From assembly GCA_964412395.1 (NCBI GenBank), contig CAYPOY010000143.1:1-11696 (forward strand): a stretch of 11,696 bases of DNA, read 5' to 3'. The notes under the pieces are model-generated. The model was not told the DNA's origin, ran no database searches, and saw nothing but the letters and a program-made list of their open reading frames with translations. Positions within the stretch are counted from its first letter, which is position 1. Every line of letters begins with the position of its first letter. Source of the DNA: CAYPOY01 sp964412395 (GTDB lineage: Bacteria; Chloroflexota; Anaerolineae; B4-G1). The position numbers and the translations under genes are program-made. Shown here piece by piece: positions 5,399 through 11,696 of this stretch.

Positions 5399-6596
5399 AC
5401 GATTGACCATCTTCCTGGTAGTGCTGCTGGCGCTGACCGGCTGCGAAGGCTACGAGACCTACACACCCTCCGCTATCGACTTGACCTCCCTGGCCGAGCA
5501 ATATCACGGCGACGATAAGCCTGCCATCCAGGGTACGGCAGTGGCACGCTATCTGACCGCCGAGGCTGCGCAAACTCAGGCAGAGCAAGCGGCTGCCCAG
5601 GCTGCTCTCGCACAAGCGACGCAACAAGCGGCTGCTGCGGCTGCCGAACACCAGCTCACGATGCTGACCGCCGAAGCGCAAGCGACCAGGGACACACTGA
5701 GCGCACAAGGCACAGCCCAGACAATGAACGTCATAGCAACCCAACAGACGATGGCAATGGTTGCAACCCAACAGGCTGCCCAGGCCACACAGGTAGCACA
5801 GGCCACGGCCCAGGCTATCTCAGTCCAGATGACTACCCAGGCTGTGGCGATCCAGGCGACTGCCGAGCAGAGAGCATACGAGGCGACCGCCACCGCCGAC
5901 GCGCTGAACCGGCAAGCGACGGCGACGACTGAGGCCCGCAATATAGCGGCCACAGCAACGGCCCAGTACAAAGCAGATGTGGCGACGGCGACGCACCAGG
6001 CGTGGGAAGCCAAGACGACCTCAACCGCCGAGTCTGTAGGAGCGACCTCGGCGGCATACCAGGCCACGGCGACACGAGCGGCTGAGGAACGTGAAATCGT
6101 GTTGGGCTATGGCCGTGATTACGGCATTCCCCTGGTGTTGTTGCTCATCGCCGGCGGTCTTGGTGCGCTGGCAGTCTATGGTCTCCGGGAGTACAGGAGG
6201 CGACCTGTGGTCTGTTCTCGCAACATCCTGGGCGATGCTGAGCCTATGGCTGTACCGGTGGATGGCGGCGGCTACACGTTCATAGACCTGGACCGGCAAC
6301 CTGGACCTGCCCTCCAGGTGTTGCCCGATGGTCAGGTGACGGCTCCACTTCTCAGAAGTCCAGGTCAGGAAGAACGAACAACAGCCCGTGACCAGGCGGT
6401 AGACGGCGCAACGAGGCCCAGACTGGGCGGTGGGCGCAAGACAGAAGCGCCACAACTACCGGCCCCGCCAGAAGCGCCCGCCCCTGGGCTGCGAAGTGTG
6501 CGCATCCTGAGACGACTCGACCAGGCGGAGCGAGCGGGCTTCCTGCCCCCGCCCCTCGTGGCGGCCCTGGCTGCCGACTGGGAGGAAGAGCAATGA
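5391..6596 (+). CDS. Lipoprotein with long Ala/Thr/Gln-rich helix, TM segment and cytoplasmic tail
   Basis: The ATG at 5391 (GAGG 6 nt upstream) gives 401 residues with a lipoprotein signal: hydrophobic residues 5-14, then LTGC with Cys18 as the acylated residue. An in-frame extension upstream lies inside the preceding gene and is rejected. Residues about 50-238 are an uninterrupted low-complexity helix rich in Ala, Thr and Gln with no Pro, probably a long extracytoplasmic coiled coil. Residues 245-267 are a membrane helix followed by RRRP, so the tail (268-401) lies in the cytoplasm; it is Pro-rich in part and ends with a short helical segment. A protein held by lipid at one end and membrane helix at the other is unusual. 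No family is recognised; linkage to the translocase (ATGA overlap) suggests an envelope-spanning or mating-surface role. Confidence 0.7.
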   Translation: MSKRLTIFLVVLLALTGCEGYETYTPSAIDLTSLAEQYHGDDKPAIQGTAVARYLTAEAAQTQAEQAAAQAALAQATQQAAAAAAEHQLTMLTAEAQATRDTLSAQGTAQTMNVIATQQTMAMVATQQAAQATQVAQATAQAISVQMTTQAVAIQATAEQRAYEATATADALNRQATATTEARNIAATATAQYKADVATATHQAWEAKTTSTAESVGATSAAYQATATRAAEEREIVLGYGRDYGIPLVLLLIAGGLGALAVYGLREYRRRPVVCSRNILGDAEPMAVPVDGGGYTFIDLDRQPGPALQVLPDGQVTAPLLRSPGQEERTTARDQAVDGATRPRLGGGRKTEAPQLPAPPEAPAPGLRSVRILRRLDQAERAGFLPPPLVAALAADWEEEQ

Positions 6597-8059
6597 GCGA
6601 CCCATTGACCGGCGAAGTGGTGACGTACTGGCGGGCCATAATCGGCACGCTGGGACAACGCGGACTGTTGCGTGAGCGTCCCCGACGAGGCGGGGAGGTG
6701 CTTCCGGTGGCCGACGCATACCTGGTGAGCGACCGGTGCATTTACGTGCTGGACCTGCAAAGGCTGGGCGGCATACCACGTGAACGGTGGCTGGAACGTG
6801 ACCTGTGGGCGCAATGGAGGGCGGCCCTGAGCGGGCGGCGGGTGTTCGTGAGTGACGGCGGCGGCCTGGCGATCTGCGTGGCCCGTCAACCTGGAGAGAA
6901 GCGCAAGCGGCTGCCGAAGGTGATCTGTTTGATGCCCGACCACGTCCCCGAACCGGCCTACACCGTGATGCTGGGCTACACCGACCGAGGCCCGGTGCAC
7001 CTGGACCTGGCGGGCGACCATCGGGCGATCCTGATAGGTGGGACATCGGGAAGTGGCAAGACGAACACAATGCAGATCATCATCCTGCAACTGGCTGCAA
7101 AGCACGACCCCTCTGAGGTGCGCTTCGCTATCGTGGACACGAAGGAAGTTGACTTCGGCGCGGCCTTCGAGGCCCTCCCTCACCTGTTCGCACCCATCGC
7201 CCACGACCTCCAGGAAGCGGCGGGGCTCATCGAGCGAGTGGAGGCCGAACGGCTGAGACGCCAAGCGACTATGGCCCAGGCCGGCGTGGCCGACTGGCGG
7301 AGGTGCGACGGCCTGGGGCTGCTGCTGCTGGTGGTGGACGAGGCTGCCGACTTTGCCAGGACGCCCGCAATGGCAACGCTGGTGGACGTGGCCCGCAAAG
7401 GGCGGGCGATGGGCGTTAGCCTGGTGCTGGCGACACAAAGCCCATCGAGCAAGGTCATCGATCCTCAAGTCAGAGCCAACCTACCGACCGGCATAGCGTT
7501 TCAGACGCGAACAGACATAGAGAGCCGCGTGATCCTGGGCAAGAGTGGCGCTGAGAAGTTGAACCGCCCTGGCTTGGCGCTGGCCTTCATCGGTGGCCGG
7601 TGGGAGACCATCCAGACCTTGCGGGTCGAGCCGAACGCGGCTGCCGACTTCATCGAGGAGCGGGTGGCGGCGAGACGCCCCGCGCTGAACGAGGTGGAAG
7701 TGGCGCTGGTGAGTTACGCCGTCCAGGGGTTGGGCGGACGCTTCATTGTCAACCGGCTGTACGACCACCACAAGGGGCTCATCAGCAAGCGAGCATTGAC
7801 CACGCTGGCCCAGAAGTGGGAAGCGAGGGGCTGGCTGACCACGCCGAGGAGCAGGAGCGAAGCCAGACGGGTGACGCCCGAACTGCTGGCCCTTGTATCC
7901 CCTGCCCAGAACACGAAAAGCGGTGACACGGTGACACGGGTGACACGTGGTGACACGGCCCAGGGCGTGGTGACACGGGAGGCCCAGGGCGGTGACACGG
8001 CGGAACTACCGCCGTTCCTACGGCAACGGGTGGTGACACGCGAGGAAGTGAAGCGATGA
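6593..8059 (+). CDS. FtsK/SpoIIIE/TraB-type DNA translocase without membrane domain
   Basis: A 488-residue ATPase likely to pump double-stranded DNA. Walker A is GGTSGSGKT (149-157, Lys156); Walker B is LLLLVVDE (243-250, Asp249-Glu250), followed by AADF where FtsK has LAD. Downstream FtsK-like signatures are VSLVLATQSPS (275-285), IKANIPT-like VRANLPTG (293-300), IAFQTRTDIESRVIL (301-315) and GAEKL (319-323). Residues 1-140 are a soluble N-terminal domain of unknown fold; there is no transmembrane segment, unlike chromosomal FtsK. Residues 364-436 look like a winged helix, matching the DNA-sensing gamma or TraB C-terminal domain. The last 45 residues are a VTR/GDT-rich tail encoded over an 8-bp iteron array. 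GGAGG lies 7 nt before the start. Both ends are coupled to neighbours through ATGA. Transfer between cells as in TraB is the favoured role; viral packaging is an alternative. Confidence 0.88.
   Translation: MSDPLTGEVVTYWRAIIGTLGQRGLLRERPRRGGEVLPVADAYLVSDRCIYVLDLQRLGGIPRERWLERDLWAQWRAALSGRRVFVSDGGGLAICVARQPGEKRKRLPKVICLMPDHVPEPAYTVMLGYTDRGPVHLDLAGDHRAILIGGTSGSGKTNTMQIIILQLAAKHDPSEVRFAIVDTKEVDFGAAFEALPHLFAPIAHDLQEAAGLIERVEAERLRRQATMAQAGVADWRRCDGLGLLLLVVDEAADFARTPAMATLVDVARKGRAMGVSLVLATQSPSSKVIDPQVRANLPTGIAFQTRTDIESRVILGKSGAEKLNRPGLALAFIGGRWETIQTLRVEPNAAADFIEERVAARRPALNEVEVALVSYAVQGLGGRFIVNRLYDHHKGLISKRALTTLAQKWEARGWLTTPRSRSEARRVTPELLALVSPAQNTKSGDTVTRVTRGDTAQGVVTREAQGGDTAELPPFLRQRVVTREEVKR
7923..8040 (+). 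repeat. Seven 8-bp direct repeats (GTGACACG), candidate clt/TRS-like locus
   Basis: Perfect copies of GTGACACG begin at 7923, 7931, 7940, 7950, 7970, 7992 and 8033, all on the same strand. Start-to-start spacing is 8, 9, 10, 20, 22 and 41. Copies at 7923, 7950 and 7992 are read as (G)GDT, while 7931, 7940, 7970 and 8033 are read as VTR, so the nucleotide motif is kept in two codon phases. By eye no further perfect copy occurs elsewhere in the window. In Streptomyces plasmids TraB recognises 8-bp TRS repeats in clt, in or near the 3' end of traB, through its C-terminal winged helix; FtsK reads polar KOPS motifs likewise. The same layout here suggests a loading site for the translocase. Confidence 0.8.
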
Positions 8060-9708
8060 CACAGCGAGCGGTGTTGTACGCGCGGGTGAGTCAACCGACC
8101 ACCCAGGACGCTGAGGACAAGGTAAGCATATCACAGCAGTTAGCAGACCAACGGGCACTATGCGAGCGCAACGGTTGGCAAATCGTGAGAGAGTTTGTGG
8201 ACAACAAGAACTACAAGGCAACGCAAACTCCCAATCGAGGTAAGATAGTCAACCCATCGGGAGAGAGAGCCGACCGCCCTCAATTCCTGGCGATGCTAGA
8301 GGTGATCGAGGCCGGTGACGTCGACGCGGTGCTGTGCTGGCGTGACGACCGCCTGGTGAGGCATCCCCGCGTTGCGGTTACCCTGGAGGACGCGCTGGAC
8401 ATTGGGGACGTGGCCCGTAACGGCAAGGGCAAGATTGAGATACGGGACGCAACGGGAGCAATGATTGACCGGTTTACTCTCAGTATCAAGGCCACCATCT
8501 GGCGGGAGGAGAACAGGCGGCGGGCGGAACGTATCAGGATGGGGAAGATTGCGACATTGCAACAGGGGCAGTGGCCAGGAAGATACGGGCGTTATGGGTA
8601 CAAGACCAGAAAGAACGTGAGGGGACGCATCATCGAGATTGACGAAAGCGAGGCAGAGATTGTCAGGGAAATACATAGACTGTTCGACGGCGGTGCAAGT
8701 TTTGGGCGAATCCGACGCACCTTGATGGCTCAGGACGCGCCACAGAAAAACGAGGACAATGTACACACCTGGGGTAAGGGCATCATTTACGCCATCGTTA
8801 GGAGCGAGGACTACACGGGCAAAGCGACGTGGGACTTTGGCGACGGAACCAGCATTAGCATAGACATACCGCCCATCATCCCCCGTGATCTGTGGGAGCG
8901 AAACCAGGCGAGAATCGAGCGCAACAAAGAACTGTCTGCCCGCAATTCCAGAGGCATCTATCTTCTCTATGGGCTAATACGCTGCGGTGACGGTGGACCG
9001 CGGGTATACGCACGCCGACCAGGAAGGACGACGAAAAAGAACGGCGATGCCTACACGTACTTTTGCCGAGGAGCGGCGGCCTACCCCGATGAACCGCACC
9101 CAAGACCATATCATCACTACGGCCCTACCCTTGATTGGGTAGTGTGGCGGCACATCGTGGACTACGGCATCAAGCAACCCGATCTAATCCGCGAGCAGGT
9201 GCTTAACCGTCAGGCTGAACTGCAAGCCCAGGGGGATAGTGTAGGCGGTGAGATAGAGCACGCCCGTCGCAGGCTGGCAGAGATAAGCCAAGAGCGAGCT
9301 TTTTGCTTACGGAAGGCAAAACAGGGGAAGATAACTGAGGCTGAGTTTGACGTTGCAATGGAGGAAACCGAGGAAGCACGGCAGCACTGGCAGGCTGAAC
9401 TTGGGCGACTTCAGGAGTTGAAAGATAACACGGAGAAAGTACAAGTTGGGCTGGACTATGCAACCGAATTGTTGACCAAGCTACAGTCTACGTTACCCGA
9501 AATAGACATACCGCCCCAGAAGTTAAAGAGATTGCCAGAGGAAAAGCGCAAGGAGATATTGAGACGGCGGCAAGAGATTATTAGGGCGCTGGTAGATACT
9601 GTATGGGTTTACGCCGATAAACGGGTGAAAATTGAGGGACTACTGGATGGGAGCGAAGCGGCGCAATTTAAATATGGGGCTTTACAAATTGACCGCTTTG
9701 CGTTATAA
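8056..9708 (+). CDS. Large serine recombinase (integrase)
   Basis: A 550-residue site-specific recombinase. The resolvase domain is residues 3-150: YARVSQ with catalytic Ser12 and Arg10, ISQQLADQ, RADRPQFLAML (Arg74) and the DDRLVRHPR segment with catalytic arginines. The 'Recombinase' domain is about 165-290 (GQWPGRYGRYGY, then ESEAEIVREIHRLF). The zinc-ribbon region (305-360) is degenerate: Cys310 is kept but the second position of the CxxC is Gly313; Cys337 remains and is followed by His348, His353 and His354. A coiled coil covers about 385-460. The start overlaps the translocase stop (ATGA). It is the last element gene before host greA, the usual place for an integrase next to its attachment site. 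Likely to integrate or excise the element, with the 3278 gene as directionality factor. No tyrosine-recombinase or transposase motif. Confidence 0.92.
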   Translation: MTQRAVLYARVSQPTTQDAEDKVSISQQLADQRALCERNGWQIVREFVDNKNYKATQTPNRGKIVNPSGERADRPQFLAMLEVIEAGDVDAVLCWRDDRLVRHPRVAVTLEDALDIGDVARNGKGKIEIRDATGAMIDRFTLSIKATIWREENRRRAERIRMGKIATLQQGQWPGRYGRYGYKTRKNVRGRIIEIDESEAEIVREIHRLFDGGASFGRIRRTLMAQDAPQKNEDNVHTWGKGIIYAIVRSEDYTGKATWDFGDGTSISIDIPPIIPRDLWERNQARIERNKELSARNSRGIYLLYGLIRCGDGGPRVYARRPGRTTKKNGDAYTYFCRGAAAYPDEPHPRPYHHYGPTLDWVVWRHIVDYGIKQPDLIREQVLNRQAELQAQGDSVGGEIEHARRRLAEISQERAFCLRKAKQGKITEAEFDVAMEETEEARQHWQAELGRLQELKDNTEKVQVGLDYATELLTKLQSTLPEIDIPPQKLKRLPEEKRKEILRRRQEIIRALVDTVWVYADKRVKIEGLLDGSEAAQFKYGALQIDRFAL

Positions 9709-9773
9709 TTACATACCTTGATCTTTAGAGTTAAGAGCCAGACCCTATAAGTTGTTGCTCGTGCCGCGTACGC

Positions 9774-9804
9774 AACGCCGCTGTACTGTGGGGCGTTTCT
9801 TTTT
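9774..9804 (+). terminator. Intrinsic terminator between the recombinase and greA
   Basis: AACGCC (9774-9779) pairs with GGCGTT (9792-9797) around a 12-nt loop, followed by TTTCTTTTT to 9804. It follows the palindrome GCGTACGC (9766-9773). It may end the recombinase transcript or be the original terminator of a host gene now displaced; if the latter, the element-chromosome junction lies between 9709 and about 9766. The stem is short, but the T-tract is convincing. Confidence 0.65.
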
Positions 9805-9822
9805 GCAGGTTTTCCCTGGTCA

Positions 9823-9972
9823 AGAGGGTTCTTTCCCTCTAACTCGTGCGTTCTTTACCGCGTCTTGCATTCGAGCGTTCGGTTGCCTCTGCCAGATGGT
9901 GTACCATGGTGGCTCCCCCAGGGGAGCAAAGCAGCGGGATTGCGGGTTCCGCCAGAGCCTGGCAGGAGGAGG
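9823..9972 (+). other. Structured non-coding leader upstream of greA
   Basis: Three palindromic elements occur here. AGAGGG (9823-9828) pairs with CCCTCT (9835-9840). GCTCCCC (9912-9918) pairs with GGGGAGC (9921-9927). CTGCCAG (9889-9895) pairs with CTGGCAG (9959-9965), extendable by CCT/AGG across one bulged G, which encloses the second hairpin. No clear promoter boxes were found. Frames of 60-75 codons exist on both strands but look like chance. The stretch is probably greA mRNA leader or inter-operon DNA. Confidence 0.4.
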
Positions 9973-10004
9973 CTGAACGCTTACTTGCATCGGGGATAGT
10001 ATGG

Positions 10005-10472
10005 ATGAGCAAACAGCAGACATTCCTCACCCGTGAAGGATACCAAAAATTGGAACAAGAGTTGAGCTACCTGCGCACGATCCGGCGTAAGGAGGTTGCC
10101 CTGCGTCTCCACCAGGCGCTGACGGAAGGTGACATCCTGGAGAATGCAGAGTTAGAAGACGCACGCAATGAACAATCCTTCGTGGAAGGACGCATTCTGA
10201 CGCTGGAGTGCATACTGCGCGACGCAGTATTTATTGAGGAAGCAGGACCACGCGAGACAGTGGGGATGGGCAGCCGCGTCACGGTCGTAGAAGGGGACGG
10301 ACCGCTGGAAACCTACCACATCGTGGGCTCGATCGAGGCGGATCCGGTCCATGGTCTGATCTCCAACGAATCGCCTCTGGGGCGGGCGCTTATGGGACGC
10401 AAGGTAGGAGATACAGCCGAGGTTAATGCCCCCGACGGGATACTGGTGTTCGAGATCGTGGCCATTCAGTAA
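10005..10472 (+). CDS. greA: Transcription elongation factor GreA
   Basis: GreA enters the secondary channel of RNA polymerase and stimulates cleavage of backtracked transcripts. The start ATG 10005 gives 155 residues, near the usual 158; upstream in-frame codons would add 53 residues unrelated to GreA. Residues 1-75 are the coiled-coil arm, with GDILENAELEDARNEQSF carrying the tip acids Asp43 and Glu46 needed for cleavage. Residues 80-155 are the FKBP-like domain ending ISNESPLGRALMGRKVGD and a final beta strand. All key positions look intact. GGGG at 9992-9995 is the nearest Shine-Dalgarno-like sequence and is weak; a stronger AGGAGGAGG lies too far upstream (9964-9972) and partly inside a hairpin. 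It is followed by lysS after about 100 bp. Chromosomal and outside the mobile element. Confidence 0.93.
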   Translation: MSKQQTFLTREGYQKLEQELSYLRTIRRKEVALRLHQALTEGDILENAELEDARNEQSFVEGRILTLECILRDAVFIEEAGPRETVGMGSRVTVVEGDGPLETYHIVGSIEADPVHGLISNESPLGRALMGRKVGDTAEVNAPDGILVFEIVAIQ

Positions 10473-10498
10473 CCTGATTGTCCGGTGAAGCATAAGGT

Positions 10499-10541
10499 GC
10501 CCACGCAAGACCCCGCGAGGTGGGTCAGCGTGGGCGTTTCT
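10499..10541 (+). terminator. Strong hairpin with T-rich tail between greA and lysS
   Basis: GCCCACGC (10499-10506) pairs with GCGTGGGC (10528-10535), and inside GACCC (10509-10513) pairs with GGGTC (10522-10526), giving 13 pairs and an 8-nt loop. GTTTCTGT follows. It starts 26 bp after the greA stop. It may end greA transcription or act as a leaky attenuator for lysS, since no clear separate lysS promoter fits in the remaining 32 bp. Confidence 0.65.
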
Positions 10542-10573
10542 GTAGCAGGCGCTTAGTGAACGTGGGAGGCGTT

Positions 10574-11696
10574 ATGAAACTCACACAGCTAGATCGACAA
10601 CGTGTGGAGAAACTGCAGCGACTGCGCGCCAGGGGGGTCGAACCGTACCCACGTCGCGTCAGGCGCACGCACACCATAGCCGAGGCGCTCGCCGCTCTTG
10701 AAGCAGCCCAAGCCGCAGGCGAAGAAGGCCCCCAGGTCACCGTGACCGGACGACTGCATAGCATGCGCGTGATGGGGAAGGTCACCTTCGCACACATCGA
10801 AGACGGGAGTGGCTCTATTCAACTGTTCTTGCGCATCCAGGACGTGGGAGAAGAAGCCTACGAGATGTTTAAGAGGGACTTTGACCTGGGCGATTTCGTC
10901 GGCGCAGATGGCACGTTGATGCGCACCCGTACCGGCGAGAGCAGTGTCCTGGTGAGGCAGATACGTATGCTGTCCAAGGCGGTCAGCCCACTGCCGGTGA
11001 CCAAGGAGAAGGAAGTGAACGGCAAACGGGTGCGTTACACTACCTTCTCCGATGTCGAGGAGCGGTATCGCCAGCGGTACGCCGACCTGGCCTGTAACCC
11101 CGAGGTGCGCGAGGTTTTCCGTGTGCGTGCCCGTACGCTCAAAGCGCTGCGCCGTTTTTTCGACCAACATGGTTTCCTGGAGGTGGAAACGCCCATTCTC
11201 CAGCCAGTTTACGGGGGCGCAGCGGCTCGCCCTTTCGTCACCCATCACTGTCAACTGCACCAGGATTTATACCTGCGCATCGCATTTGAACTGTACTTGA
11301 AGAGGCTTCTGGTGGGGATGTACGACAGGGTCTACGAAATCGGGCATGACTTCCGCAACGAGGGTGTCTCCCATAAGCACAATCCGGAGTTCACCCAACT
11401 GGAGTTCTACGCCGCCTACTGGGACTATCATGACGTGATGGCATTCTGTGAGCAAATGATCGCTTACGTTGCCGAGGATGTGCTGGGCAGTCCGGTGATC
11501 CACTATCAGGGCCACGAGATTGACCTCCGTCCCCCCTGGCGGCGGGTCACGCTGCGCGACATCGTCCTCGAAGTAACGGGCACTGACTACCTTCAGTATC
11601 CCACGGCCGGGGAACTGGCCGCCGCGATGCAGGCCAAAGGACTGCCGACTAAGCCGGGCGCGACCTGGGGCTACTTGATTGATAAGGGACTCCTGG
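10574..11696 (+). CDS. lysS: Lysyl-tRNA synthetase (class II), 3' end outside window
   Basis: Charges tRNA-Lys with lysine in the cytoplasm. The ATG at 10574 has GGGAGG 4 nt upstream; 374 codons are visible, about three quarters of the usual 490-510. The N-terminal helix and OB-fold anticodon-binding domain span about 1-140 (VTVTGRLHSMRVMGKVTFAH). RYRQRYADLACNPEVREVF (164-182) and FLEVETPILQPVYGGAAARP (201-220, motif 1) are typical of LysRS. RVYEIGHDFRNEGVSHKHNP (252-271) leading into EFTQLEFY (272-279) is motif 2. Motif 3 lies beyond the window. LRIAFEL (234-240) has Phe where many bacterial enzymes have Pro. The frame is intact to the last base. Housekeeping gene; clusters with greA. Confidence 0.95.
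   Translation, partial: MKLTQLDRQRVEKLQRLRARGVEPYPRRVRRTHTIAEALAALEAAQAAGEEGPQVTVTGRLHSMRVMGKVTFAHIEDGSGSIQLFLRIQDVGEEAYEMFKRDFDLGDFVGADGTLMRTRTGESSVLVRQIRMLSKAVSPLPVTKEKEVNGKRVRYTTFSDVEERYRQRYADLACNPEVREVFRVRARTLKALRRFFDQHGFLEVETPILQPVYGGAAARPFVTHHCQLHQDLYLRIAFELYLKRLLVGMYDRVYEIGHDFRNEGVSHKHNPEFTQLEFYAAYWDYHDVMAFCEQMIAYVAEDVLGSPVIHYQGHEIDLRPPWRRVTLRDIVLEVTGTDYLQYPTAGELAAAMQAKGLPTKPGATWGYLIDKGLL

Noticed and set aside
6365..7468. 367-codon open frame on the minus strand opposite the translocase gene
   Set aside because: It covers the Walker A/B region of a clear FtsK-type ATPase and has shadow-like composition (many His, Arg, Pro), so it is a GC-driven artefact.
9815..9845. Possible tRNA T-arm (AGAGGG-TTCTTT-CCCTCT) as a tRNA remnant or attachment site
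   Set aside because: The loop lacks the conserved TTCGANTC pattern and there is no acceptor, anticodon stem or CCA end, so it is only a hairpin.
9752..9976. 74-codon ORF between the recombinase and greA
   Set aside because: It reads through the terminator hairpin and T-tract and has unlikely composition; no ribosome site was seen.
9846..10004. In-frame 53-codon N-terminal extension of greA
   Set aside because: GreA homology and normal length begin at ATG 10005; the upstream part contains palindromes and no family similarity.

Overview
The window is about 11.7 kb of fairly GC-rich bacterial DNA. It joins a mobile-element region (roughly 1-9,750) to ordinary chromosomal housekeeping genes (greA and the 5' part of lysS, 9,750-11,696). 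The greA-lysS pair, the G/C-rich codon use and the protein style fit Chloroflexota (Anaerolineae/Caldilineae-like), but this is inferred from gene content and not proven. I see no tRNA, rRNA, CRISPR array or insertion sequence.

Layout. (1) 2-2794 is the C-terminal 917+ residues of a phage tail tape-measure protein, open at the left edge, with a tandem 11-residue repeat and a long charged coiled coil. (2) 2795-3277 is hairpin-rich, nearly gene-free DNA ending in a textbook consensus promoter (TTGACA-17 nt-TATAAT). (3) 3278-3499 is a 73-residue excisionase/MerR-like DNA-binding protein. (4) 3684-4493 is a membrane protein with a C-terminal helix-turn-helix, followed by a small ORF (4503-4700) whose best start is out of frame. 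(5) A 50-bp tandem duplication carrying 10-bp-stem hairpins (4729-4828) precedes a tightly coupled operon, 4839-9708. Its genes are two small membrane proteins, a lipoprotein with a long Ala/Thr/Gln-rich helix plus a transmembrane segment, a soluble FtsK/SpoIIIE-type DNA translocase, and a large serine recombinase. Every junction inside this operon overlaps (ATGA or 8 nt). (6) 9709-10004 holds a terminator and a structured leader. (7) greA (10005-10472), a strong hairpin, and lysS (10574 to the window end) are chromosomal.

Interpretation. Genes 3278-9708 look like a compact integrative element that moves double-stranded DNA with an FtsK/TraB-like pump, similar in plan to actinomycete AICEs and Streptomyces plasmids. 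It has an excisionase and serine integrase for mobility, membrane/HTH 'spread'-like proteins, and a translocase. No relaxase or type IV secretion genes are visible.

The most striking signal is a set of seven perfect same-strand copies of the 8-mer GTGACACG in 118 bp at the very 3' end of the translocase gene. Three copies lie in one codon phase and four in another, so the DNA and not the peptide seems to be conserved. They follow directly after a winged-helix-like C-terminal domain. This closely resembles the TraB/TRS/clt arrangement of Streptomyces conjugative plasmids and may be this element's transfer-recognition locus.
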